Positions 7,879 to 17,472 of a stretch of DNA of 32,464 bases are shown piece by piece. Below the pieces are notes generated by a model. That model saw only the letters and a list, made by a program, of their open reading frames with translations, made no database searches and had not been told where the DNA came from. Positions within the stretch are counted from its first letter, which is position 1. Every line of letters starts with the position of its first letter. This DNA comes from Globomyces pollinis-pini. Taxonomy: Eukaryota > Chytridiomycota > Chytridiomycetes > Rhizophydiales > Globomycetaceae. Location: assembly GCA_025399215.1 (NCBI GenBank), contig MU621287.1, forward strand, positions 1 to 32,464. The letters are read 5' to 3'. The translations under genes were made by a program, and so were the position numbers.

Positions 7879-10800
7879 ATGCCAGAAGACTTTATCCTTA
7901 AAATAAATGACAAAGAAGAAAGAATTCAATTATTGGCATTCACTGAATTGAACAACTATCTAAATGCCAATATAGATAAACCCTACGAACTATCAAAAAT
8001 AATGATGAAATATAAACTAATACCAGCTTACTTGAAATTCTTTGAAAGTGATCAATCAGTCCATGTTATGGTAAACGTTATTACTTAATCATAGGAATCA
8101 GCGTTAGATTACTTGAGTCACTTTATCAGTCTCTGTAGTTGGATTGATGGTCTAGGGAACAAGGGTCACTTTACAAAAACGTTAGTCAATCTTATTCCTA
8201 CATTATCTATAGAAAATCTTCCAAATGTAAATTACACGCAGTCATTAATATGGACTATAGATATTGGATTGCCTTCCAATAATGTTTAATACAGTCGAAA
8301 ATCTGTGTCTACCTGAAATTGTCATGGTAGCGGATCTTTTAAAAACTCATTCTGAAAATCCAGTTGTAATAGAAAAAGTTATAAAGATCTTCGCATCTTT
8401 ATATGGTAGCTCTGAGAAACAAGAGGTAATTTGATATCCATCATATTTTAGTATAACACTATCCAATTTTTAATTGAGAAATTATCATACTTTCTTTTTC
8501 TGGAAAATGAAAGCTATGTTACTTTGATTTTATCAGATATGTATCCTGGTTTTGCTGAACATCATATCCAACTTTGCAGTGATATTGGGATATTAGATCG
8601 ACTCAAATATCTCACCACAGTTGAAAACCCAGAATTAAGGCATAATGCTATTAATGCCTGTAGTGCCTTTGCTTCAACTGACTCTGACTATGATGAACAG
8701 CAAAGGGTATTTTTACAATTGATTTTATCTTGTAGGATAGTGACCCTATACTGTTACAATGGATAATAGATTTATTATCCATGGAAAATGGAGAATTAAC
8801 TGACATAATCTTGAACCTTGTAGATACCGATCGTATTATTGAATTAGCCATTACAACAGAATCTGTTTTGTTTGACATATTATTAACTTTACTTCCTGAA
8901 TATCCAGATAAAGTGCTGGAGACATTGATTTATCCACTGCAAAATAATTCTAAACCAGATGTTCGAGAAAAGGCAATGTCCATTTTACTCAAGAAAGGCT
9001 ATCACTTTAGCTTAAATCAGTTGTTTCAAGAAGATTATATTCCGCGTCACTTGGGTAGAATTTTGAACATGATGATAAAAGCAGATAGTAGTATTATAGA
9101 CGACTTGTTTGATTCAAATTGGATTTCTACAACTATAGTGGATGAACCAAACTACTCCTACGATTGTGACAAAATAGTACTGTTTTTCATGACTTTAGGA
9201 TCAATTGACCAATCACGATTACCACTATGGATGGATCGAGGACTTTTAGATATTATGGAAACGATTTATAAAAGCGAAGATAACTTGAATGATCATCTTC
9301 TATCGAACATATGTGTGGTGTTGAATAAGATTTTGAAAGATGTGGAATCAATCCCAAAGATGACAAATTTTAAACCTAGATTATTAGCACTTTTGAATTA
9401 CTTAAGCCATTGCAAATGCACATCTTTTGACATCCAAGCTGTATCTATCTCCTTAATGTCCAAGCACTTTGGTGCCGAAGTAACCGAAGCAATATCTAAC
9501 CCGATATACGGTTCTAAGCATGATGTTTGTGATTCTCCATTTCTGCCAACCGAACATCATAGATGTTTAATGGAATTGCAACTCTTATCCTTACTGTCCA
9601 CTATTCGTAACAAAGAATCATGGTGGTTAAAAGTTCAAGACCCTGATATTGCAAAGAAGTGGAAAGATGAAGCATTGATTCAAGGTTGTTCGATAGAAAT
9701 TATTGATTATGCGATCAATATTTTAAAAGCATCAAAATCTGATATATGTGAAAGCAGATTTGGATTGTTACAGAAGGATATAGTCAAGCGAACTGTGTCA
9801 TCGGACAATAGCATTGATAGTAAACTTTTAGGGACGTTTTTGGAACAAGTTGCCATTTTAGAAAATGATACTAACGAAAACAAGGATTGGCATCCATTCA
9901 GCAATGAACAAGTTCGAAATTTGATCCATCCTTCTCTATATTGCTTGGTCTATAAGAAATCCAAGATTTTACCTTTAAATCTACGAAAAGGAGTCCATTT
10001 TTTACCAGATAATGAAAGTTTATTCAAGAACGTAAAGACTGCATTGCCCCCGAAATTTGAATCCGAAATTGATCAGCTGTATGCGTCAACAGCCTTTCAA
10101 TGGATTCCGAGTGAATTTTTTATAGATAAAAATGGTGAAGTAAGGATTACATCTTATATCAATAACTTGAATCCTGTCATTTACAAAGAAATGTATAGAA
10201 CTGTTGAAAAAATATTTGAAAGATTTATTCCGATGTTTGAAATAGTCTTGGGATCTGAATGTGAATTGTATATTCAACAACCTTTTAAAGATTATGACTC
10301 TGATGATTTCAGGTCTGAAGCAGAAAAGGAATATATGCGAGCTAAACAAAATGATTATCCAGAACAAGGAGTACCTGATGAAGTTGTCCATAAAGAAAAT
10401 ACCTGCCAAGTAGAGGAATCTCCATCTCAAATTGTAAACGAACAAAAAGTAGATGACACCCTTTTGAAAAAGAAGAGGAACAGATTTACGTCGATTCCTG
10501 TGTTGTACGAGCCAGTAGAAAACAAAAAGGTACCAGTGGATTTGACTGGCAGAAGTGTACAAGTAATTGTTAAAATGGCAAATATTCATTTGACATCTGA
10601 GAATCCTCAATACAATGGTGGTAGTTGGCATATTGAAGGAACTCCAAATGAATCGATCGTGGCAACTGGTATTTATTATTATGATCAAGAAAACATTACA
10701 ACCTCTAACTTGGCTTTTCGAACTGTGTGTCGGTCAGCACGCTACTCAAACTTTGATTATCCAGAGAGAGATAATGCTCAAGAAATGGTTTTTGGGTTTT

Positions 10801-11237
10801 CAGGATCTGTTGAAGTGGATAAGACGCAATGTTTAGGATCAATCGAATGCAAATTAGGTAATTTAGATGTGTGGTTAACTTTAGGACGTTGTATTGTATT
10901 CCCAAATAAATATCAACATCAAGTACAACCATTTGAATTGAAAGATAAAACAAAGCCAGGCCATCGCAAAATTTTAGTGTTCTTCTTGATTGATCCAAAT
11001 ATACGCATCGTTTCTACAGCTCACATTGCACCTCAACAGTTGGATTGGTATCAAATTGATCAACTTAATCAACTACCAAGTGAAATTTGTGATGAAATCA
11101 AGTCAATGGTTGATGGGACCTTTACCGATGCTGAAGCTAAACAGTATCGGTTGGAACTAATGAAGGAGCGATCACTGAATGAGAGCCACTTTCAACAGAA
11201 TATTGCCTTTGGTTCATTTAACTTGTGTGAGCATTAA
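7879..11237 (+). CDS. HEAT/ARM-like repeat protein fused to DUF4246 (oxygenase-like) domain
   Basis: Model: join 7879-8070, 8095-8226, 8261-8425, 8452-8706 and 8736-11237; introns of 24, 34, 26 and 29 nt, all in phase 0; 1081 residues. Residues 1 to about 500 are alpha-helical, Leu-rich and repeat-like, of HEAT/ARM type. Their size resembles the proteasome chaperone PSMD5, but I cannot prove that. From about 502 a full DUF4246 begins: RNKESWWLKVQDPDIAKKWK, then KDWHPFSNEQVRNLIHPSLY, GGSWHIEGTPNE, PNKYQHQVQPFEL, KPGHRKILVFFLIDP, and the typical end SFNLCEH. His880, Glu882, His976 and Arg992 fit an H-x-E...H...R layout of Fe(II)/2-oxoglutarate oxygenases, so an oxidative role is inferred. Both halves lie in one uninterrupted exon. 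DUF4246 proteins are usually stand-alone and fungal. Confidence 0.85.
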
Positions 11238-11764
11238 TAAACAAATACCTCTCGTTCAATACTTCAGCATTATCTAGTTATGTATATCATCCCACTCATC
11301 GATTCAATCCAACCGATGCGCTTGATTTTAAATCTTTGTTGAACATCCTAAAACGCATGTCTTACGTCATTCGGCTCCAGTCATGTCTCTTAGCGGTTCA
11401 ACACTGAGCCCTGTTGCAAGCTATCTTTTTATGCTATTGATATACCAGAAAAAGGGATACTTTGTGGTTGAAGCAGGTATGATATTTGTATAATTTATCA
11501 TCATTTAATCGTTTTTAAAACCGACACAAACGCGTAAAAGCAAAAAGAATATTTCATTTATAGATTTAAGTTTTGTCAATTTACATTTAAGTAATGACAA
11601 ATTGTATTATCGGAACCCATTTCCTCATAAACAGTAGATTGACATAGAAAGAGACGCCATGTTCAATAATGTTTCAAACCCTTTCAAAGTTCACATGAAT
11701 TCAAAACCATCGACTATGGGCTTTACTATAAAACCCGAATAATCCACAGAATTTTTTCTTAGTT
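11238..11764. other. Intergenic region upstream of fungalysin 2
   Basis: The region is 527 bp with no supported gene. It contains ACGCGT at 11530-11535, also found upstream of fungalysin 3, and a TATA box near the end. Confidence 0.4.
11727..11733 (+). promoter_or_regulatory. TATA box of fungalysin gene 2
   Basis: TATAAAA lies 38 nt upstream of the start codon at 11765. Confidence 0.55.
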
Positions 11765-13729
11765 ATGTATACGTTAAATTTATTCGGTTTGGTACTTTCA
11801 GTGATTGCCATTAATGAAGATTTCATTTCAAATCCCAAATCAAACCGTAAATTGATCAGTCAACAGAAGGCAAATTCATTACCTCTGTATTACTCTCCTC
11901 CGAATCAATTTGAACCTTTCAATGTCTCTGATTCTCAAGGTGTGGAACTTTCTGATGAAGAATTGAAACTGAAATCAGTTCAATGGGTTAAGGGTAATCT
12001 GCAACTAGCCCAAGGAGACAGTGTCGCGGTTAGTAATAGGTAATTTGTTTTAGTTATAATAGATTTTAGTTTCCTTGATGTTTCAACGGGCCTTTATCAT
12101 TGCTATATGGCTAAAAAATCTCAAGGTTTGGAAATTGTAAATTCTCTCGTCTCTCTTACCATGGATAAAGCCGGTAACGTCATCTCTCAAGGGAACTCGT
12201 GGGTGAAAACTGATGGTTCTGCGAAACTTGTAAAACGCGGTGAAGGTTTATCTTGTACTGGAGCTGTTGCTTCAGTAGGTGCCAATCTTGGTGCTCAAGT
12301 TAATCAAAATCAATGGAAGGTCACCACGGAAGGAGGCAAGACTACTTTAAATGGAGTTCAGTTTTCAGGTGTCCCAGTGACTTGTGAAGAGAAGTTATAC
12401 CAAACTGCCTCCAGTCTCAAGCAAGTGATGGATGTGACTCTATTGACGGGACCACAATATCTGAATGTGATGGTTGACAAGAGTAGTGGTAAAATACTTG
12501 GTGCTGCAGATTGGACATCTCACCTTGCGATAAAAAATGACCGACTTGAGAAACGACAAGCACAAACATTTCAATACCGAGCAGTACGACTTGGTGGCCT
12601 AGATCCATCTACCACCGCACCAGAACTGATTACAAATCCGGCAAACTTGGCAGCATCTCCAAATGGTTGGCACTCTGGTCAGGGGACAACTTCTGGGAAT
12701 AATGTGGTTGCAACTGAAAACGTTTCTAACGAATCCAATCCAGCTGCTATTGCAAGTAATGGAAGGCAAGTATCTGGTACTGGAGCAGGGTTCACCTTTG
12801 ATAACACATTGAATGATAAAACCCAGAATCCTTCCCAGTACATTCCAGCTTCAATTACAAACTCTTTCTTCATTTCTAATAGTTTCCACGACATTACTTA
12901 CATCTATGGATTCGATGAAAAGTCTGGCAATTTCCAAAAAGATAATGGTGGAAAGGGTGGTTTAGGAAATGATCCAGTACTGGCAGTTGTACAAGATGGT
13001 TCCGGTAAAAATAATGCACAATTTCAAACTCCTCCCGACGGTCAAATGGGTATCATGAAGATGTTTGTGTTTGACTCGACTAATCCTGGTCGAGACGGTG
13101 CACTTGAAAATGCTGTTGTTATCCATGAATTGGCGCATGGTTTGACTAGCAGATTAACTGGGGGTAGTGCCACAGCAAATTGTTTGCAAGGTGCAATTCC
13201 AGGTGGTTTGGGTGAAGGCTGGAGTGATATGGTTGCAATGGTCTTGGAAATGCAAGCACAAGACACCCGCAATACCGACAAAGTTATTGGTCGGTACGTC
13301 ACTGGTGATATTACAAAAGGTGTAAGAACATCACCATATTCAACTGACATGACCCGAAATTCCTTAACATTCAGTAATGGTCGAGGAAATAGAGATGTCC
13401 ATTCTCTTGGTGAAATTTGGGCAACTATGTTGTTTGAAGTATACTGGAACATGGTTGACAAATCAGGATTTAGTCCAGATTTCAAAACAAATGCTAATGG
13501 TGCAGGTGGTAACACTAATTTCTTGAAGGTTTTGATCAATGCGTTGAAGATGCAGCCTTGTAATCCAACATTCATTCAAGCGCGAGATGCAATGATTGCT
13601 GCGGATACAGCAGTTTTCAAAGGAGCTCATCTCTGTGATATCTTCAAGGGTTTTGCAAAGCGTGGGTTAGGAATTGGAGCAGTGGATGGATCATTTGTAA
13701 ATGATTTTGCAACCCCAGTTGGTTGTTGA
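11765..13729 (+). CDS. Fungalysin (M36 secreted metalloprotease), copy 2
   Basis: Model: join 11765-12039 and 12070-13729 with a 30-nt intron (12040-12069) at the same place as the candidate intron of copy 1; 644 residues. It has a signal peptide (MYTLNLFGLVLSVIAI), FTP propeptide, dibasic KR maturation site followed by QAQTFQYR, then an M36 catalytic domain. Zinc site: His444-Glu-Leu-Ala-His448 with Glu474 in GEGWSD. The HELAH variant keeps all catalytic positions. An internal AG at 12062 could serve as an earlier acceptor, but only the acceptor at 12069 joins the frames. The propeptide DNA is almost identical to copy 1, while the N-terminal 90 residues and most of the catalytic domain differ at many positions. 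It is expected to be secreted and active on proteins. Confidence 0.95.
12070..12636 (+). repeat. Near-identical propeptide tract shared with 5859-6425
   Basis: This is the partner of the tract in fungalysin 1. It starts at the intron acceptor and ends just after CTGATTACAAA, beyond which the two genes diverge at once (AACCCAGCC against AATCCGGCA). Confidence 0.9.
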
Positions 13730-14047
13730 TAAAATATATTCTACTACATAAAAAACGTATTTGCAATTTATGTAGAGCAACCACTAAGCATCTAACACTA
13801 GACCGATATCAATCTTTGAAAGACACATTAAGTACGCGAGAAATATCTCATATTTAATTTTAATGCATGAAAGATTTCATAAAGGCGTTGCGTTCTTTTT
13901 CATTGTCCGTGCCTATGACAGCATGCTACAAAGGCTTACTTAAGGGTGTTAGCCCACTGGACAAGATTTGCCACTAACATCATCAAATATCCGTGCCACA
14001 AATGAGCCAAATTGTTTATATAAGGGGTTTGGGTACTTCTACACATC
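13730..14047. other. Intergenic region with TATA box
   Basis: The region is 318 bp upstream of the seven-helix protein. It contains TATATAA at 14017-14023, 31 nt from the start at 14048. I see no other supported feature. Confidence 0.4.
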
Positions 14048-14890
14048 ATGTTCCGATCAAGAGATGCCTATGGAGTTCCAAGTTCTATACTAGCAGGGCT
14101 TGGATTGCACGATCTCGTTTGTTGTTATTACCTTCTCATATCGAAATACAAGTCGGCTGGTCGTACAGTATTATGGAGAATATCAATGGCCATTTTAATT
14201 GTGTTGTCCATTTCACTCATAATATCAGCAATGTCTATTGATTTTTTTATCACCCCGTACGATAGCAACATAATGGGAATTGTGTTCTTTTTCGGTAATG
14301 TTTTTGACATACTGGTGATTATTGGCATTGTCACGGCACTGCTATATCGTCTTCGTATATTTTATGGCCAAACAAGATTTTTTTATGCAATGGTTGTTCT
14401 CGGAGCGATTTCCATTATCTTAAAATCAGTAGCCCATGGATTCGGAATGGCTTTAATGCTTCAATTTCAAGCTGGTATCAAACCTGGAAAAAACAAATTA
14501 CTGGGCGTTATATCTACTTGGACTGCAATAGCATCATGCTTTGAAGGGCCATTTTCAGCACTTACATCTTTCTTTTTTATTTACGCGCTAACAGACAATT
14601 CCGAAACTCATCAACTACGTGAGATTCTTAAAAAACCAATAGGAATACGCTTAGCCATTGTATTGTTTTTGAATTTGGTGACAATTATTTTGGGTATTTG
14701 GCAAGCAAACAATGACAATTTTATCAGCCATCTGGTTTTCTATATCCCCAACTGGACATATCCACTTCAAATGTATTGCTACTTGGATCTTACGTATGTA
14801 TCTGCCAAAAAATTGTTACTGCAATCTTCCAACACAACTTCTAACGGTTCTGTGAAGGAACATAATGGAATTACAAAAGTTCCAATGTAA
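14048..14890 (+). CDS. Seven-helix integral membrane protein, unrecognised family
   Basis: This is a single-exon gene of 280 residues. It has about seven hydrophobic segments, near residues 14-32, 45-66, 75-100, 110-132, 152-180, 199-220 and 227-252, with short polar loops and a Ser/Thr-rich C-terminal tail (about 258-280). There is no signal peptide. The layout would suit a seven-transmembrane receptor or a small channel or transporter, but I see no diagnostic GPCR motif (no DRY or NPxxY), and I do not recognise the family. A shorter overlapping frame starting at 13993 is a shadow. The TATA box 31 nt upstream supports this start. It lies between fungalysin copies 2 and 3, whose 3' end faces it. 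Confidence 0.75.
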   Translation: MFRSRDAYGVPSSILAGLGLHDLVCCYYLLISKYKSAGRTVLWRISMAILIVLSISLIISAMSIDFFITPYDSNIMGIVFFFGNVFDILVIIGIVTALLYRLRIFYGQTRFFYAMVVLGAISIILKSVAHGFGMALMLQFQAGIKPGKNKLLGVISTWTAIASCFEGPFSALTSFFFIYALTDNSETHQLREILKKPIGIRLAIVLFLNLVTIILGIWQANNDNFISHLVFYIPNWTYPLQMYCYLDLTYVSAKKLLLQSSNTTSNGSVKEHNGITKVPM

Positions 14891-15020
14891 ATATGCTAGT
14901 CTTGTTCTTACAATAAACAATGTTTTAATTGAATTCAAGTCAATATTCTATTATTTACAATTACTTAATATCACAACAATCTGAGAGTAAGTATATTACA
15001 AGTAGTTTATTAACAGTATT

Positions 15021-16958
15021 TCAACGATTCAGACATTCAATTGGAATACTAGAGTCATCTTTGAAGATGTTATCCTTTGCAAGAGAGCCAAGACCTCGTT
15101 TAGAAAAACCTTCAACTATTTCACATAAATTAGCACCTTGATTTACAGCCTTATCTGCTGCGATAAAAGCGTCCCTAGCTTGTACAATTGTTGGGTTACA
15201 TGGCTGCATCTTCATTGCATTAACTAAATTAAGCAGAAACTTGGTATTGCCACCACTTCCATTTGACGATGTAAGAAATGATCTGTCAAATCCAAGTTTA
15301 TCTACCATATTCCAATACACTTCGAATAGCATGGTAGCCCATACTTCACCAATTGCATGTGATTGCTTCCGTTTACTCAAGTCCGAGTACTTTAGAGGAT
15401 TTTTATCTAAACTGGTCGAATATGGATGTGATCGAACCCCGTTTTTCATATTGTTAGAAACATACTTCCCAATAAGTTGATCATCGTTTCGTGTGTCTTG
15501 TTCTGTCATTTCGAGCACAACAGATACAATATCACTCCATCCTTCTCCAAGCCCAGCAGATTGAAGTTTTTGAAGACAATTTGCTTGACTTGGCCCACCA
15601 GTAAGACGAGAGGAAAGACCATGCGTGAGTTCATGTAACACAACCGTGTTATCTAATCCAACGTCACGTCCAAGTTTAACAGCGCGATCAAAAATGAGTA
15701 ATCGCATCACTCCTGGTTGGCCATCAGGGGGTGAAGAAAAAAATGCATTGTTTTTACGACCGCCATCATGAATCAAAGCCATGACGGGATCCCCAGCCGT
15801 TTTTGAATCTGCCTTACCATTATTGTTGAATTGAAAGTTTCCAGCTTGTTCGTCAAATCCATAATGATAAAGTATGTCGTGGAAAGTATTTGCAAGATAA
15901 AAGGCATTTGTGATCGTAGCTTCTCTGTATTGACTAGGTTGTTGATTTTGATCATCAAAGCGAAAATCATATTTGAAATTGGTACCTTGCACATGTTTTC
16001 CATTCAAAGCTACTTTATCCAAGTTTCTTTCTCCTACAACATTACTAGTAGCAAACACGTTGTTTCCAAATGAAATATCTTTGTTTTCAAAGTGCCATCC
16101 AATCGGGGAAGCTGTGCGATCGGCTGGATTTACGATTAGTTCTGGATTGGAACTAATAGGATCAATTCCACCTATTGGTATGACTCGATATTGAAATGTT
16201 TGACTGTTTATTTGCGGTATTCGTTTCATTAGACGATTATTTTCGATTACCAAGTTGGAAGTCCAATCAGATGCACCTAAAATCTTTCCATTTGATTTAT
16301 CGACCATAAAATTCAAATGTTGAAAACCGGTGTTTAGACTAATATCCCAAATATGCTTGGTTGTTTGTGATTGCAATTGGTATAACTTTTCTTTACATGT
16401 TACATTTTGAAAGGCTGTAAATTTCACGTTCATGATAATAGTATCTTGTCCATCTTTGACCTCATTCCACAACATAGTATTCGGCCTATATCCTAGTGTT
16501 TTGCCAACTTGCGATAGTGATTCGCTACAATTCACTCCTTCTCCTCTCTTCAACAACTTGACTGACGAATCAGTGTTTACCCATTGATTTCCTTGCGAGA
16601 TCACATTGCCAGATGTATCAATTGTTAGTGAGACCACCGAATTAACAATATCTAACCCTTGAAATCTTTTGATCATGTAGCAATGATGCAGCCCACTATT
16701 GCTATCCGTGTATGCATTTTTGATCACTACTTCATCTTCTTTACCCATTGATAGATTATCAGCTACCCATTTTACCGAAACCGTTTTCAATTCATCAAAT
16801 GATAATTGAGTTGTTAGATTTTGATTCTTTAAAGAAGAATCGAAGCTTGAGTTTGGTGACCAATATAATGGTAAGGAGTTTTGTTTTAATTCACTTTTTG
16901 CTTTTCGTGAATGGGAGTGTACAACTGAACATATCAAGATAATGTTTTTAATATTCAT
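15021..16958 (-). CDS. Fungalysin (M36 secreted metalloprotease), copy 3
   Basis: Intronless gene of 645 residues. It has a signal peptide (MNIKNIILICSVVHS), FTP propeptide (HHCYMIKRFQGLDIVNSVVS), and a dibasic site (NRLMKR) before SQTFQYR. The catalytic domain has His442-Glu-Leu-Thr-His446 and third ligand Glu472 in GEGWSD, then HAIGEVWATMLFEVYWNMVD and KMQPCNPTIVQARDAF. All zinc ligands and the catalytic Glu are present. It is the most diverged of the three copies in DNA and has no trace of the short intron of copies 1 and 2 (the local sequence reads NAYTDSNSGLHHC). It lies on the opposite strand, convergent with the seven-helix gene. A few residues beyond the usual Cys end (IPIECLNR) are present. 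Confidence 0.95.
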   Translation of the reverse strand: MNIKNIILICSVVHSHSRKAKSELKQNSLPLYWSPNSSFDSSLKNQNLTTQLSFDELKTVSVKWVADNLSMGKEDEVVIKNAYTDSNSGLHHCYMIKRFQGLDIVNSVVSLTIDTSGNVISQGNQWVNTDSSVKLLKRGEGVNCSESLSQVGKTLGYRPNTMLWNEVKDGQDTIIMNVKFTAFQNVTCKEKLYQLQSQTTKHIWDISLNTGFQHLNFMVDKSNGKILGASDWTSNLVIENNRLMKRIPQINSQTFQYRVIPIGGIDPISSNPELIVNPADRTASPIGWHFENKDISFGNNVFATSNVVGERNLDKVALNGKHVQGTNFKYDFRFDDQNQQPSQYREATITNAFYLANTFHDILYHYGFDEQAGNFQFNNNGKADSKTAGDPVMALIHDGGRKNNAFFSSPPDGQPGVMRLLIFDRAVKLGRDVGLDNTVVLHELTHGLSSRLTGGPSQANCLQKLQSAGLGEGWSDIVSVVLEMTEQDTRNDDQLIGKYVSNNMKNGVRSHPYSTSLDKNPLKYSDLSKRKQSHAIGEVWATMLFEVYWNMVDKLGFDRSFLTSSNGSGGNTKFLLNLVNAMKMQPCNPTIVQARDAFIAADKAVNQGANLCEIVEGFSKRGLGSLAKDNIFKDDSSIPIECLNR

Positions 16959-16986
16959 AGATGAAAATTTAATAGGATCAACACTG

Positions 16987-16993
16987 ATTTATA
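16987..16993 (-). promoter_or_regulatory. TATA box of fungalysin gene 3
   Basis: TATAAAT on the minus strand lies 35 nt upstream of the start codon at 16958. Confidence 0.55.
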
Positions 16994-17472
16994 GACACCA
17001 TTGGCTCATCAACGCGTACAGCCAACCATCACCAATTACTCTACAACAATCGCGTAAGTAATTGGGTTTTAAACTAGATGAAAAAACTTGAGGTGTCGAA
17101 ATTAATACTTGGTTTGATCCTATTTTTGCATTGGTAAAATGCTATATTCACTACACACTATTTTCGACTGTTGGCTCCTTGATAGCCGCTGACTTACAGC
17201 CTTGCATTCAAGCCAAAAAAGCTGGATGATTTTTAACGCCGCCGTCGGCTTGACTGTTGTTTACACGATGGCTCTATCAACTAACAAGTTCACCAGATCC
17301 ATTGTGGAATGATCGATATTAGCAATATTAGCTCTTTATGTTAAACACAATTAGTTATATTTAAACGGTATGAATAGAATCACAAAATGTTCAGATCCAA
17401 CAAGTGATGATAACAGTTTCAGTGATTAACGAGCAAAACGCGTGAAAAAACAACAAACCATTTTGACTTGCA
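16994..17472. other. Divergent intergenic region between fungalysin 3 and the glycosyltransferase
   Basis: The region is about 480 bp without a gene. ACGCGT sites occur at 17012-17017 and 17438-17443. A short GC-richer patch (GCCGCCGTCGGC) lies near 17240. I see no RNA gene or repeat. Confidence 0.4.

Noticed and set aside
7879..9490. Naming the HEAT-like half PSMD5
   Set aside because: Only size and helical character agree, with no diagnostic motif by eye, so it is left unnamed.
10086..10688. 200-codon open frame on the minus strand
   Set aside because: It is antisense to the conserved DUF4246 coding region and has the aromatic/Ile-rich composition of a reverse-strand shadow.
13042..13575. 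177-codon antisense frame
   Set aside because: It lies opposite the M36 catalytic domain, with no family features.
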